Assembly: GCA_043777675.1 (NCBI GenBank)
Contig: JAYWHR010000047.1
Coordinates: 231,721 to 295,720, forward strand
DNA: 64,000 nt
From: JANMDU01 sp043777675
GTDB lineage: Bacteria > Pseudomonadota > Gammaproteobacteria > Burkholderiales > Burkholderiaceae_C
Direction: 5' to 3'
A program made the translations under genes and the position numbers. The notes below the pieces were generated by a model. The model made no database searches and had not been told where the DNA came from. It saw nothing but the letters and a program-made list of their open reading frames with translations. Shown piece by piece: positions 26,569 through 36,043 of the stretch. Position 1 is the stretch's first letter, and every line of letters starts with the position of its first letter.

Positions 26569-27527
26569 GAACGCCCCGCCTGCGCTTCGTCGTTTTGCAG
26601 CTTGTTGAAGTAAGCCAAAGGAACGACGATCATCAACACCATCACCACAGCGACACTCGCTGCCATCGGCCAATCGTTGTTGCTGAAAAACTCATCCCAA
26701 AGCACGCGGCCGATCATCAATGTTTGCGGGCCACCAAGCAACTCAGGAATCACGAACTCGCCAACGCACGGGATGAACACCAATAGCGCGCCAGCGATGA
26801 TGCCGTTTTTGCTGAGTGGCACAGTCACGCGCCAAAAAGCGGTCCATGCGCTAGCGCCCAAATCGCGCGCTGCTTCGAGCAATCGCAAATCCATCTTCAC
26901 CAAATTTGCATACAAAGGCAACACCATGAATGGCAAATACGTATAAACCATGCCCAGCAGCAAAGAAAAAGAGGTGTGCATCATCTTCACCGGGCTATCG
27001 ATCAAACCGAGCGCTATCGCGATGTTGTTAAACACGCCACTATCTGCCAACAACATTTTCCATGCATAGACGCGTAACAGAAACGATGTCCAGAAAGGGA
27101 GCATGACCAGCATCACCAACGCTGGGCGAATTGATGCGGGGCTGCGCGCCATGAAGTAGGCCATGGGGTAACCCATGGCGAGGCAAATCACCGTGGTGAT
27201 GGCTGCAAACTCAATGGAAGACAAATACGTCTTGATGTAGAGGGGATCTTCTGCGAGGAACACATATGTCGCGTAACGCAGTTTGATAAAGAACTCGCCA
27301 TCGGCAAAACCAAAAATGTCTTTAAAGCGCACACCCTCCATTTCGGAGAAGCTGATGCGCAGTACCACCAAGAACGGCGCTGCAAAAAAGGCCAACAAAA
27401 AGAGCATGGGCACGCCATAGACCAAAGCCCGGCCGAAGCGAGCCGTGGCTTTGTCCAGCAAGGCACGCAGCTTGAATGCTATCGAAAGATGAGCACTTTG
27501 CGTAGTTTTTATGCCGGCTAACTGCAC
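26565..27527 (-). CDS. potH: Polyamine ABC transporter permease
   Basis: A 320-residue permease with LLAFFAAPFLVVLRISFSE in the first helix, six segments, and EAA loop LEAARDLGASAWTAFWRVTVP. CVGEFVIPELLGGPQTLMIG is typical of PotH/PotB. The first 19 or so residues (MQLAGIKTTQSAHLSIAFK) are encoded by a copy of the dispersed repeat at 27478-27522; the true start could be further in, but no better ATG follows before the first helix. It lies between potG and potI in the usual order. Confidence 0.94.
   Translation of the reverse strand: MQLAGIKTTQSAHLSIAFKLRALLDKATARFGRALVYGVPMLFLLAFFAAPFLVVLRISFSEMEGVRFKDIFGFADGEFFIKLRYATYVFLAEDPLYIKTYLSSIEFAAITTVICLAMGYPMAYFMARSPASIRPALVMLVMLPFWTSFLLRVYAWKMLLADSGVFNNIAIALGLIDSPVKMMHTSFSLLLGMVYTYLPFMVLPLYANLVKMDLRLLEAARDLGASAWTAFWRVTVPLSKNGIIAGALLVFIPCVGEFVIPELLGGPQTLMIGRVLWDEFFSNNDWPMAASVAVVMVLMIVVPLAYFNKLQNDEAQAGRS
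27478..27522 (-). repeat. Dispersed repeat at the 5' end of potH
   Basis: It reads GCTATCGAAAGATGAGCACTT, then TGCGTAGTTTTTATGCCGGC on the plus strand. It overlaps the first codons of potH. Confidence 0.55.
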
Positions 27528-27539
27528 TTTTTCCTCTAA

Positions 27540-28652
27540 TTATTGAGTCAGAACCACGATATCACTGCCCCACCAAGACAGATGCACCGTGTCACCACCA
27601 AGAATCGCGGTCTCATCATGTCGCGCGTCATTGGCTTTCATGACTTTGACGCGCTGCCCGCTGCCCAACTGCACGTAGTAACCTGTTTGTGCGCCCAAAT
27701 AAGACAAGCCAGTGACTTTGCCGACCACCGTGTTGTAGCCCAATTGGCGCGGATCATCGTAATCCTCGACTGAAGGCGGCGTTTTAGCGATGCACATTTT
27801 TTCAGGTCGCACGGCCACATGCACAGCCATATCGGCCGTGCCGGTAATGCCGTGGCTCACGTAATGCTGGCCATCAGCAGATTGAATGATCACATGATCG
27901 GGCTGATCATTGATCACTTTGCCTGCGAACAAATTCACGCTGCCAATGAAATCCGCCACGAATTTGCAATTGGGCGTTTCGTAGATATCCGTGGGGCGGC
28001 CGACTTGAAGAATTCGGCCTTCACTCATCACGCCGATACGACTGGCCATCGTCATGGCTTCTTCTTGATCGTGTGTGACCATCACGCAAGTGACGCCGAC
28101 TTTTTGAATGATGGAAACCAATTCCAACTGCGTGCGTTCGCGCAGCTTTTTATCCAAAGCGCCTAAAGGTTCATCGAGAAGCAACAGACGCGGCTTCTTC
28201 GCCAAGCTGCGCGCAAGTGCCACACGCTGCTGCTGCCCACCAGACAGTTGATGCGGCTTGCGTTTGGCGTATTGCCCCAGCTGAACCATGGCGAGCATGG
28301 TATCGACGCGCTCAGAGACTTCTTGCTTGGGCAAGCCTTCACGTTGTAAGCCAAAAGCGACGTTGTCCCACACTGTTAAGTGTGGGAACAGCGCGTAGCT
28401 TTGGAACATCATGTTCACAGGGCGCTCTTGCGGCTGCAATCGCGTTAAATCCTGGCCTTCAAGCAAAATCTTGCCAGATGTGGGCTCTTCAAAACCCGCT
28501 AGCATGCGCAGCAAGGTGGATTTGCCGCAACCCGAAGATCCGAGCAGCGCAAATATCTCACCCTGCGCAATGTCCAGAGACACCCCATCCACGGCTACCG
28601 CTTCGCCAAATTTCTTGACAACAGTTTGAATACTGAGGTAGGCCGCTGCCAT
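27540..28652 (-). CDS. potG: Polyamine ABC transporter ATPase
   Basis: A 370-residue ATPase: Walker A GSSGCGKST, Q-loop FQSYALFPHLTV, signature LSGGQQQRVALARSL, Walker B LLLLDEPLGALD, H-loop THDQEEAM. A C-terminal TOBE-type domain (from about 280) is usual for PotG/PotA. It energises import of putrescine by PotH/PotI with PotF. It starts 5 bases after the PotF stop. Confidence 0.96.
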   Translation of the reverse strand: MAAAYLSIQTVVKKFGEAVAVDGVSLDIAQGEIFALLGSSGCGKSTLLRMLAGFEEPTSGKILLEGQDLTRLQPQERPVNMMFQSYALFPHLTVWDNVAFGLQREGLPKQEVSERVDTMLAMVQLGQYAKRKPHQLSGGQQQRVALARSLAKKPRLLLLDEPLGALDKKLRERTQLELVSIIQKVGVTCVMVTHDQEEAMTMASRIGVMSEGRILQVGRPTDIYETPNCKFVADFIGSVNLFAGKVINDQPDHVIIQSADGQHYVSHGITGTADMAVHVAVRPEKMCIAKTPPSVEDYDDPRQLGYNTVVGKVTGLSYLGAQTGYYVQLGSGQRVKVMKANDARHDETAILGGDTVHLSWWGSDIVVLTQ

Positions 28653-28657
28653 GGTTT

Positions 28658-29788
28658 TTATAGACCGGTTTTGAACGATGTGAAGGTGCGCGTTTGCAGA
28701 CGGCGCATGTCATTGTTCAAAGCTTTGGGTGGTACCATTTTGGCCATATCTGCTGCACCGGGGAACACGGTAGGATTATTGGCTACATCGGGCTTGATGA
28801 ACTTACGCGACTCCCGGTTAGGATTAGCATAAAACACTTGATTGGTGATCGCTGCATGCACTTCGGGGCGCATGATGTAGTTGATGAAAACGTGCGCGTT
28901 GTCCAAGTTCGCCGCATCCGCTGGAATCACCATGCTGTCAAAAAATAGCACGCCGCCATTGGCGGGGATCAGGGCTTCAATTTTTTGCCCGGTCTTGTTC
29001 TCAATCGCGCGGTTGCGCGCAATATTGATATCGCCCGACCAGCCGAGTGCCAAACAAATTGAACCGCCAGCCATGTCGTTGATGTAGCCAGAGCTGGAGA
29101 ACAAGCTCACGTGTGGGCGTGCGGCCTTGAGCACAGCAGCAGCAGCAGCGTAATCAGCTGGATTCTTGGAATAAGCATCTTTACCGAGGTAATGCAAAGC
29201 CACGGGGATGATTTCAGACGCACTATCGAGGAAGCTCACGCCGCAAGATTTGAGCTTAGACACGTATTTAGGATTGAACGCCAGCTCCCACACGTTGGCT
29301 GGCATCGGCTCATTCCCCAAAGCAGCTTTAACTTTATCGACGTTAATGCCCACAGTGGTAAAACCCCAGAGCCAGTTGACCATGTATTGATTGCCAGGAT
29401 CGAGGTTGGCGAGTTGGCTTTGCACCGCTGGATCCATGTTTTTCAGATTAGGCAACTTGGATTTATCCAATTTTGCCAGCAAGCCACCTTCAATTTGCAG
29501 GCGCGCCCAATTAGACGATGGCACAACGATGTCATAGCCCGTTTTGCCAGCAACCAGCTTGGCATGCAAGATTTCGTTGTTGTCGAAATTGTCGTAGCGC
29601 ACTTTGATGCCGGTTTCTTTCTCAAAATTAGCAATCGTGTCGGGCGCGATGTAATCAGACCAGTTGTAGATATTGAGCACTTTCGATTGCGCTTGCGCAG
29701 GCAAGGTAACAGCCAACATGCCTGCTGTGGCTGCACATAACGCCGCTGCTCGAAGACATTTGGACAAAATGGAAGCTGATAAGGACAT
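28658..29788 (-). CDS. potF: Putrescine-binding periplasmic protein
   Basis: A 376-residue solute-binding protein. The signal peptide ends at about residue 33 (PAQAQ). The polyamine-binding hallmark YNWSDYIAPDT follows. WGFTTVGINVDKVK, DSASEIIPVALHYLGKDAYSKNP and MVIPADAANLDNAHVFINYIMRPEV fit PotF/SpuD/SpuE. It captures putrescine or spermidine for PotGHI. It is first in the transporter operon and is preceded by a sigma-54-type promoter 83 bases or so upstream of the start. Confidence 0.96.
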   Translation of the reverse strand: MSLSASILSKCLRAAALCAATAGMLAVTLPAQAQSKVLNIYNWSDYIAPDTIANFEKETGIKVRYDNFDNNEILHAKLVAGKTGYDIVVPSSNWARLQIEGGLLAKLDKSKLPNLKNMDPAVQSQLANLDPGNQYMVNWLWGFTTVGINVDKVKAALGNEPMPANVWELAFNPKYVSKLKSCGVSFLDSASEIIPVALHYLGKDAYSKNPADYAAAAAVLKAARPHVSLFSSSGYINDMAGGSICLALGWSGDINIARNRAIENKTGQKIEALIPANGGVLFFDSMVIPADAANLDNAHVFINYIMRPEVHAAITNQVFYANPNRESRKFIKPDVANNPTVFPGAADMAKMVPPKALNNDMRRLQTRTFTSFKTGL

Positions 29789-29880
29789 GGTTTCTCCTAA
29801 AAGATTTAAAAACTTAAAAACGCGAAAAGTTGATCAATCGTATACAAACGGCGAGCGCTCTAGCTAAGCGCAATCCCTAG

Positions 29881-29898
29881 TAGCAAGCTTCATGCCGA
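29881..29898 (-). promoter_or_regulatory. Sigma-54-type promoter for potFGHI
   Basis: On the minus strand GGCATGAAGCTTGCTA has GG and GC exactly 10 bases apart, as in TGGCACG-N4-TTGC. The predicted start of transcription is near 29871. It fits in the 116-base gap between the end of the aminotransferase gene and potF. Confidence 0.6.
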
Positions 29899-29904
29899 TA
29901 CGCA

Positions 29905-31329
29905 TCAAACAGCGCCAAGGGCCTTGAGCTCGGCCCAAGTTAAGTCGAGGCAGCGGCGAATCAGGCCGATCAATTCGTCCAACTGCGCCAATGTGCAAAC
30001 CAAAGGTGGAGAGATGATCATCCGATCACCCACGGCGCGCATGATGAGGCCGTTGTTAAAACAGTGTCTGCGGCACATCATGCCCACCGACAAATCGCTC
30101 GGAAACGGCTTTTTAGTCGCTTTGTCTTGCACCAAAACTAAGCCTGCCACCAAGCCGCAAGTCTCAGCTAAACCCACCAGCGGATGGTCAATCAGCGCGC
30201 CGAAATGCTCAGCCAAATAAGGGGCCAACGAATCGCGCACATTCGTAACGAGATTTTCTTTCTCCATGACAGCCAAATTAGCCAGCGCGACTGCGCAAGC
30301 CACGGGATGGCCGCTGTAGGTGTAGCCATGGTTGAACTCACCGCCTTTTTCAATCAAAACCTCAGCCACGCGGTTGCCCACCATCACGCCGCCCAGCGGG
30401 ATATAGCCACTGGTCACGGCTTTGGCGAAAGTGATCAGATCAGGCTTATAGCCAAATTTTTGGTAAGCAAACCAATGCCCCAAGCGACCAAAGGCGCAGA
30501 TAACTTCATCGGAGATCAGCAAGATGCCGTATTTATCCACAATGCGCTGGATCTCTGGCCAATAGGTGGGCGGCGGAATGATCACACCACCCGCCCCTTG
30601 CACGGGCTCAGCGATGAAGGCGGCTACTCTATCCGCGCCAAGCTCCAAGATTTTTTCTTCGAGCCAACCGGCTGCGCGAAGGCCAAAATCATCCAAGGAT
30701 TCACCGGGATGCGCGTTTTCAAAATGGTAGGGTTGCTCGATGTGAACAATGCCAGGAATCGGTAAATCGCCCTGCTCGTGCATGCCGATCATGCCGCCGA
30801 GCGACGCGCCAGCTACAGTGCTGCCGTGATAGGCATTTTTGCGAGAAATCACGGTTTTACGCTGGGGCTGACCCAGCAAATCCCAGTAGCGGCGCACCAT
30901 GCGCAGATTCGAATCGTTGCTCTCAGAGCCGCTTGAAGAGAAAAACACATGGTCAAACCGGCGATCACCGATTGGCGTGGCGAGTTGCGAGAGCTTGTGC
31001 GCCAACTTCACGGCCGGCACATTGGTGGTTTGGAAGAAAGCGTTGTAATACGGCAGCGTCATCATCTGCTGCGAGGCCGCATCGGCCAACTCTTTGCGGC
31101 CGTAGCCAACATTGACGCACCACAGGCCACTCATGCCATCAAAAATCTTGTTACCTTCCGAATCCCAGACATACACACCCTCAGCGCGCGTCATCACACG
31201 AGCGCCCTTAGCAGCGAGCGCTTTGAAATCAGTGAATGGGTGTAAGAAGTGCGCACTGTCTAGGCGCTGAATATCGGCTGTCGACAGCTCAGCTTCTTGC
31301 GTGGGGCGTTCCGTGGTGGTCGTTGACAT
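29905..31329 (-). CDS. spuC: Putrescine--pyruvate aminotransferase (SpuC type)
   Basis: A 474-residue class III PLP aminotransferase. Lys303 in TFAKAVTSGYIPLGG binds PLP; LLISDEVICAFGRLG and GLWCVNVGYGRKELADAA are subgroup hallmarks. SpuC-type enzymes transfer the amino group of putrescine (or cadaverine) to pyruvate, giving 4-aminobutanal. This provides a second route beside gamma-glutamylation. It is followed by the PotF operon and preceded by puuA, with a repeat copy between. Confidence 0.9.
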   Translation of the reverse strand: MSTTTTERPTQEAELSTADIQRLDSAHFLHPFTDFKALAAKGARVMTRAEGVYVWDSEGNKIFDGMSGLWCVNVGYGRKELADAASQQMMTLPYYNAFFQTTNVPAVKLAHKLSQLATPIGDRRFDHVFFSSSGSESNDSNLRMVRRYWDLLGQPQRKTVISRKNAYHGSTVAGASLGGMIGMHEQGDLPIPGIVHIEQPYHFENAHPGESLDDFGLRAAGWLEEKILELGADRVAAFIAEPVQGAGGVIIPPPTYWPEIQRIVDKYGILLISDEVICAFGRLGHWFAYQKFGYKPDLITFAKAVTSGYIPLGGVMVGNRVAEVLIEKGGEFNHGYTYSGHPVACAVALANLAVMEKENLVTNVRDSLAPYLAEHFGALIDHPLVGLAETCGLVAGLVLVQDKATKKPFPSDLSVGMMCRRHCFNNGLIMRAVGDRMIISPPLVCTLAQLDELIGLIRRCLDLTWAELKALGAV

Positions 31330-31365
31330 GAGATAAATAACCAAAAATTGAATGGAAAGAGCATC

Positions 31366-31411
31366 TAGCCGGCAATTAATCTACATAGTTTGCTATACAT
31401 GTAATAGCAAA
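31366..31411 (-). repeat. Dispersed repeat forming the 3' end of puuA
   Basis: The plus strand reads CTAGCCGGCAATTAATCTAC and then a palindrome-rich stretch ending GTAATAGCAAA. The stop of puuA lies inside it, and it encodes the last residues (HLLLHV). Confidence 0.65.
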
Positions 31412-32760
31412 TGTTCGCGCTCCCAAGGCGAGATCACCTTCATAAATTCCGCATACTCAATCTCTTTAATGGCGGTATAGACCGTGATGAATTCAGAGCC
31501 TAGGATTTCTGCAATCTCTGGCTCTTTTTGCAGCCAATCGAGCGCTTCGCTCAAGGAGCGTGGCAGCGCATAAGGGCTCAAATACGCATCGCCCTTCATT
31601 TCTTGCTTCGGCTTGAGCGCTTTTTTCATGCCCAAGTAGCCGCAGGCCAGCGTCATGGCCATCGCCACATACGGATTGGCATCTGCGCCGATCACGCGGT
31701 TTTCAATGCGCCGCGCCTCGGGGCTAGAAATCGGGGAGCGGATGCCCACGGTGCGGTTGTCATAACCCCATTCGATATTGATCGGCGCAGCAGAAAAACG
31801 CGCCAAGCGGCGATAGCTGTTCACGTAGGGTGCCACGAGCGACATGCACGCCGGAATGTAGCGCTGCAAACCGCCGATGTAGTTATAAAACAGCTCAGAG
31901 GGCTCGCCATCGGGCTTGCTAAAAATGTTTTTCCCTGTGGCTTTATCAACAATGCTTTGGTGAATATGCATCGCGCTGCCAGGCTGCCCGGCAATCGGCT
32001 TGGCCATGAAAGTGGCAAACATGTTGTGGCGCATCGCCGCTTCACGCACGGTGCGCTTGAAGAAAAACACTTCATCTGCTAAACCCAGCGGCTCGGCGTG
32101 GAAGAAGTTGATCTCCATTTGCCCAGCGCCGACTTCGTGAATGAGCGTGTCCACATTGAGATTCATCTTCTCACAGTAGTCGTAGATGTCTTCAAAGAGC
32201 GGATCAAATTCGTTAACCGCATCAATGCTGTAAGCCTGCCGCGAAGTCTCAGCCCGGCCACTGCGGCCTACTGGCGGTGTGAGCGGCATATCGGGATCGG
32301 TGTTGCGCGCTACCAAATAGAACTCCAGCTCGGGCGCAACGATCGGCTGCCAGCCTTCAGCATCGTACAAATCACAGACGCGCTTGAGCACGGAGCGCGG
32401 CGCATACGGGATGAGCTTGCCGTTTTTGTCGTAGCAATCATGGATCACCTGCGCCGTGGGGTCAGTCGCCCAAGGCACGATGCGCACGGTGCTCGGATCG
32501 GGCTGCAGGTGCATATCGCGGTCGGTGGCGTGAATCACGTCGTAATACGCGCCCTCTTCGGGGAATTCTCCCGTCACGCTGACGGCCACCACCACTTCAG
32601 GCAGGCGCATGCCGCGATCTTCGGTGAATTTTTGGCGAGGCAAAATTTTGCCGCGTGCCACGCCCGTTAAATCAGGCACCAAGCATTCAATTTCTGTGAC
32701 CCTGCGCTCGTTGAGCCAGATTTCAAGCTCGTTAAAGCTGCTAATTGTTTTATCGTTCAT
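31393..32760 (-). CDS. puuA: Gamma-glutamylputrescine synthetase
   Basis: A 455-residue glutamine-synthetase-fold ligase. PDLTGVARGKILPR, ELEFYL and SAMHIHQSIVDKATGKNIFS are the PuuA/GlnA3-type signatures. It joins glutamate to putrescine with ATP, the first step of the Puu pathway. The start at 32760 lies 45 bases downstream of the predicted sigma-54 transcription start. The gene differs strongly from the other ligase at 21419, so the two probably use different amines. Confidence 0.92.
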   Translation of the reverse strand: MNDKTISSFNELEIWLNERRVTEIECLVPDLTGVARGKILPRQKFTEDRGMRLPEVVVAVSVTGEFPEEGAYYDVIHATDRDMHLQPDPSTVRIVPWATDPTAQVIHDCYDKNGKLIPYAPRSVLKRVCDLYDAEGWQPIVAPELEFYLVARNTDPDMPLTPPVGRSGRAETSRQAYSIDAVNEFDPLFEDIYDYCEKMNLNVDTLIHEVGAGQMEINFFHAEPLGLADEVFFFKRTVREAAMRHNMFATFMAKPIAGQPGSAMHIHQSIVDKATGKNIFSKPDGEPSELFYNYIGGLQRYIPACMSLVAPYVNSYRRLARFSAAPINIEWGYDNRTVGIRSPISSPEARRIENRVIGADANPYVAMAMTLACGYLGMKKALKPKQEMKGDAYLSPYALPRSLSEALDWLQKEPEIAEILGSEFITVYTAIKEIEYAEFMKVISPWEREHLLLHV

Positions 32761-32815
32761 ACCATTTCCGATCAGTGGGCTCTTAGCGAACTGCCAGCCT
32801 CTGCATCGTTCCTCA

Positions 32816-32832
32816 TGCAATCATTGTGCCCA
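32816..32832 (-). promoter_or_regulatory. Sigma-54-type promoter for puuA
   Basis: On the minus strand TGGGCACAATGATTGCA gives GG-N10-GC with GGCAC and TTGCA intact. Predicted start of transcription near 32805. A 14-base palindrome ATCAATGCATTGAT lies upstream at 32896-32909 and may bind an activator. Confidence 0.65.
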
Positions 32833-32921
32833 GTTCGTGCTGATGCGTCATTAGGGGGAGCACTGAGCAAAGCACAACACAGCACCTTTTATTGCATCAA
32901 TGCATTGATAACTTGATGCTC

Positions 32922-33701
32922 TCAGCGCATCAGTCGCGCTTTTTGATGTTTTTTGCAAGCGTCACCAAAGGCTTTGAACACATTGGCATAAAACGGCGTT
33001 TCCCAAAACCGCCATTCGGGATGCCACTGCATTGCATAAGCAAAGCTGCTCGCATTTTTGACTTCGTAGGCTTCCACCAAGCCATCTTCCGCCCAAGCCA
33101 GCGCTTGCAAGCCAACAGCCAAGCGATCAATCCCCTGACCATGCAGAGAATTAACCTGCGCGGTTTCTGCGCCCGCCCATTGCGCAAAGACGCTGCCTGT
33201 CTGCAAGCGAACGCTATGCGCAACGCCATATTGATCAATGACCTTTTGGTTCTTGTCTTCCCGATGGTCGTTTTTACCAACCACATCCTGCACCTGCTGA
33301 TGCAAGCTGCCGCCGAGTGCGACATTGATTTCTTGAAAGCCTCGGCAAATGCCGAGCAAAGGCACGCCGCGATTCAGGCAAGCTTGCACCAATGGCAGCG
33401 TCAAGCTGTCGCGCTGCGGATCCAGCGGCAAACTCGGGTCTGCAACGCCTTGACCAAAGTGACTCGGATGCACGTTTGCCGCTGAGCCAGTGAGCATCAC
33501 GCCATCGACTTGGCCGATCAGCGCTTCAATATCTTCGCTTCCCGCCAACGCAAACACCACAGGCTGCGTGTTGGCACCGCGCTTGGCGGCGTCGGCGTAT
33601 TTGTGGCCTAGCATGAGGTAAGGAAGGTTGCCGTCCTCGAAGGCCATGTTTTTGTGGTCGGCGGGTAGCCAGACCATGGGAGTTGCTTCTTTATTGCTCA
33701 T
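32922..33701 (-). CDS. puuD: Gamma-glutamyl-GABA hydrolase
   Basis: A 259-residue class I glutamine amidotransferase-like hydrolase. Nucleophile Cys119 in LLGICRGFQE, and the His-Glu of QWHPEW, complete the triad. LTGSAANVHPSHFG is characteristic of PuuD. It releases GABA and glutamate from gamma-glutamyl-GABA. The start at 33701 (MSNKEATP) is preferred; 33677 is possible. Upstream lies a repeat copy at 33713. Confidence 0.92.
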   Translation of the reverse strand: MSNKEATPMVWLPADHKNMAFEDGNLPYLMLGHKYADAAKRGANTQPVVFALAGSEDIEALIGQVDGVMLTGSAANVHPSHFGQGVADPSLPLDPQRDSLTLPLVQACLNRGVPLLGICRGFQEINVALGGSLHQQVQDVVGKNDHREDKNQKVIDQYGVAHSVRLQTGSVFAQWAGAETAQVNSLHGQGIDRLAVGLQALAWAEDGLVEAYEVKNASSFAYAMQWHPEWRFWETPFYANVFKAFGDACKKHQKARLMR

Positions 33702-33712
33702 TTCGGTAGTTT

Positions 33713-33752
33713 GCCGGCATAAAACCTGCATGCAGTGCTATTAATTAAGGAG
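33713..33752 (-). repeat. Dispersed repeat upstream of puuD
   Basis: The plus strand reads GCCGGCATAAAACCTGCATG then CAGTGCTATTAATTAAGG, the full repeat in reverse. It occupies most of the 66-base gap between puuB and puuD. Confidence 0.7.
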
Positions 33753-33767
33753 TGATTTAAGGATAAA

Positions 33768-35081
33768 TCACCAACCCAGCGCATCGCGCAGCCGATACCA
33801 GCTCATCCCAAGAGTGAGCATGGGCATACGCAGGCTTGTGCCGCCGGGGAAGGCGCGATGCTGTAGTTTGGCAAACACATCGAATCTCTCTGCTTGCCCC
33901 GCCACGGCCTCAGCCACGAGCTTGCCGCCCAGCCCGGTGGCAGCCACGCCGTGGCCGCTGAAGCCTTGCAGATAAAACACATTGGGGCTTTCTTTTAAGC
34001 GGCCAAAGTCCAAAGCACGGTTCATACTGATATCGACGAAACCACCCCAAACGAATTCAATCGGTGTATCGGCGAGTTGTGGGAATACCTTGGTCAGTCG
34101 CGCTTGCATGATGGCTTGAAGATTGGGCGGCGTGAGCGTGGTGTAGCTCACGCGGCCACCGAAGAGCAGGCGATGGTCTGCGCTGAATCGGAAATAGTCT
34201 AAGACGAAATTGTTGTCACATACAGAGGCATTGCTTGGGATGAGCTGCGCGGCCAAAGCCGGCGCAATCGGCGCTGTACCAATGATGTAAGTGCCTACTG
34301 GCATGATGCGACTCGCTAACTCGGGCGCGACTTGCCTGCCGTATTCTGGCAAGGTGTAATTGCCAGCAAGCACGCAATAGCTGGCATGGACGCTGCCTTG
34401 CGCGGTGTGCGCCACAACTTTTTTGCCGCGCTCTAAGCGAATCACGGCGGATTTTTCAAAAATTCTCACGCCTCTCTCTTGCGCGGCCTTGGCCAAACCC
34501 AGCCCGTATTTCAGCGGATGCAAATGCCCCGAACGCTTTTCAAAAGCACTGGCTGCATACAAGGGGCTATCGATATGTTGCTTCACATCGCTGCCACTCA
34601 AAAATTCCGTCTCAAAGCCATAGGTTTGTCGCAGCTCGCGCATATCTTTTTCTAGCTGCCGGGCTTTGCTTTTCCGATCCGCCACATACAAATAACCATG
34701 CACGCGGTCGCATTCAATCGCGTGCTTGGCAATGCGCTGATCCAGCAAATCAATGGCCTCTAAAGACATGGCCCAAGCCTGCTTGGCCGCCGGCATACCC
34801 AACTGCGACTCATAGGGCTGCTGCCCGCTGGCAAAGCCTGCAATCGCTTGCCCGCCATTGCGCCCGGATGCGCCGCTGCAAGTGCGATCTGCTTCCAACA
34901 CGACGACGCTGTAGCCTTTCTCCGCCAATTCCAAAGCAGAAGTCAAGCCCGCAAAGCCTGCGCCAATCACCAACACATCAGCCGTCAAGTTTTCTTGCAA
35001 ACTCGGCTGCAAAGGCGGGCGGCTGACGCTGGCTTCGTAGTAGCTGCGGGTGTTCAGCTGAGTGTCGGAGGCGAGCAGCAT
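33768..35081 (-). CDS. puuB: Gamma-glutamylputrescine oxidase
   Basis: A 437-residue FAD-dependent amine oxidase of the DAO family. DVLVIGAGFAGLTSALELAEKG is an unbroken dinucleotide-binding fold and GASGRNGGQ is typical for PuuB. LQGFSGHGVAATGL completes the FAD site near the C-terminus. It oxidises gamma-glutamylputrescine to gamma-glutamyl-gamma-aminobutyraldehyde with hydrogen peroxide as by-product. It starts 4 bases after the stop of the ureohydrolase gene. Confidence 0.93.
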   Translation of the reverse strand: MLLASDTQLNTRSYYEASVSRPPLQPSLQENLTADVLVIGAGFAGLTSALELAEKGYSVVVLEADRTCSGASGRNGGQAIAGFASGQQPYESQLGMPAAKQAWAMSLEAIDLLDQRIAKHAIECDRVHGYLYVADRKSKARQLEKDMRELRQTYGFETEFLSGSDVKQHIDSPLYAASAFEKRSGHLHPLKYGLGLAKAAQERGVRIFEKSAVIRLERGKKVVAHTAQGSVHASYCVLAGNYTLPEYGRQVAPELASRIMPVGTYIIGTAPIAPALAAQLIPSNASVCDNNFVLDYFRFSADHRLLFGGRVSYTTLTPPNLQAIMQARLTKVFPQLADTPIEFVWGGFVDISMNRALDFGRLKESPNVFYLQGFSGHGVAATGLGGKLVAEAVAGQAERFDVFAKLQHRAFPGGTSLRMPMLTLGMSWYRLRDALGW

Positions 35082-35085
35082 GATC

Positions 35086-36009
35086 TCAAACGCCTTGGAT
35101 TTTTTTAGCCTGCGCGCAGAGATACGTCCACACCGCGTTGGCCGCGGCGTTGGTGGTCAGCTCGGCATGGTCATACGCTGGCGCAACTTCGCAGCAGTCC
35201 ATGGCTACGGTGTTCAAGGGTGCGAGGCCTTCCAGAAACGTGAGTAATTGGCCAGACGTCATTCCGCCGGGCTCGGGCGTGCCGGTGCCGGGTGCAAAGG
35301 CAGGGTCGAGGCAATCAATATCGAGCGTGAGGTAGCAAGGTGTATCGCCAATGCGCTTCAAAATATCCGCGATCACAGCTTGCAGCGCATCGCCATCGCG
35401 CCCGCGCAGCTCGCGCCCAGTCACAATCAAGCCGCCACGATCGGCCACATAGCGCACATCTTCACGCTTGCCCGCTGAGCGAATACCAATTTGCACCGTC
35501 TTCAAAGGGTCAACCAAGCCCTCGGCAATCACTTCATGCGTCCAAGTGCCGTGGCCTGAGGGCTCAGAGAAATGATCCGTCCACGTGTCGCAATGCGCAT
35601 CGAAATGCACCATGGCGAGCTTGCCCCACTTTGCGTGCGCAGCTCTGATCAGGGGCAGCGTGACCGAATGATCACCGCCTAAAAACACGCAATGGTGCTT
35701 CGCCATGAGTTGCGCGGCTTGGCTTTCAATCTCTTTTCTCACTTGCGGCAAACCGCTGGCATTTGACAGACGCATATCGCCGGCATCGCCCATGAGATCA
35801 AGCGGCGAGACATTCCACTCTGGATGCGTACCATCGCAAATCATCAGAGAAGCGCGCCGAATCTCTTGCGGGCCAAAGCGCGCTCCAGGCCGATTCGTCA
35901 CCGCACCATCGAAGGGCACGCCGACAACGGCCAGCTTGTGCCCGTTTAAAGGCTCGCATGCGAGAAAACGATTGGAATTGTTGGCATAAGCAAACTGACC
36001 GAGTGACAT
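35086..36009 (-). CDS. speB: Agmatinase / guanidinobutyrase family ureohydrolase
   Basis: A 307-residue manganese ureohydrolase. Metal ligands are in GGDHSVTLP, HFDAHCDTW and DIDCLDPAFAPGTGTPEPGG. Agmatinase would feed putrescine into the pathway beside it; guanidinobutyrase would give GABA and urea directly. Sequence does not separate the two firmly, so the gene symbol is tentative. It leads the speB-puuB-puuD unit and has a sigma-54-type promoter 25 bases or so before the start. Confidence 0.87.
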   Translation of the reverse strand: MSLGQFAYANNSNRFLACEPLNGHKLAVVGVPFDGAVTNRPGARFGPQEIRRASLMICDGTHPEWNVSPLDLMGDAGDMRLSNASGLPQVRKEIESQAAQLMAKHHCVFLGGDHSVTLPLIRAAHAKWGKLAMVHFDAHCDTWTDHFSEPSGHGTWTHEVIAEGLVDPLKTVQIGIRSAGKREDVRYVADRGGLIVTGRELRGRDGDALQAVIADILKRIGDTPCYLTLDIDCLDPAFAPGTGTPEPGGMTSGQLLTFLEGLAPLNTVAMDCCEVAPAYDHAELTTNAAANAVWTYLCAQAKKIQGV

Positions 36010-36043
36010 TCTGAGCTTTCTTTTTGAACGTAAGGGACATGCC

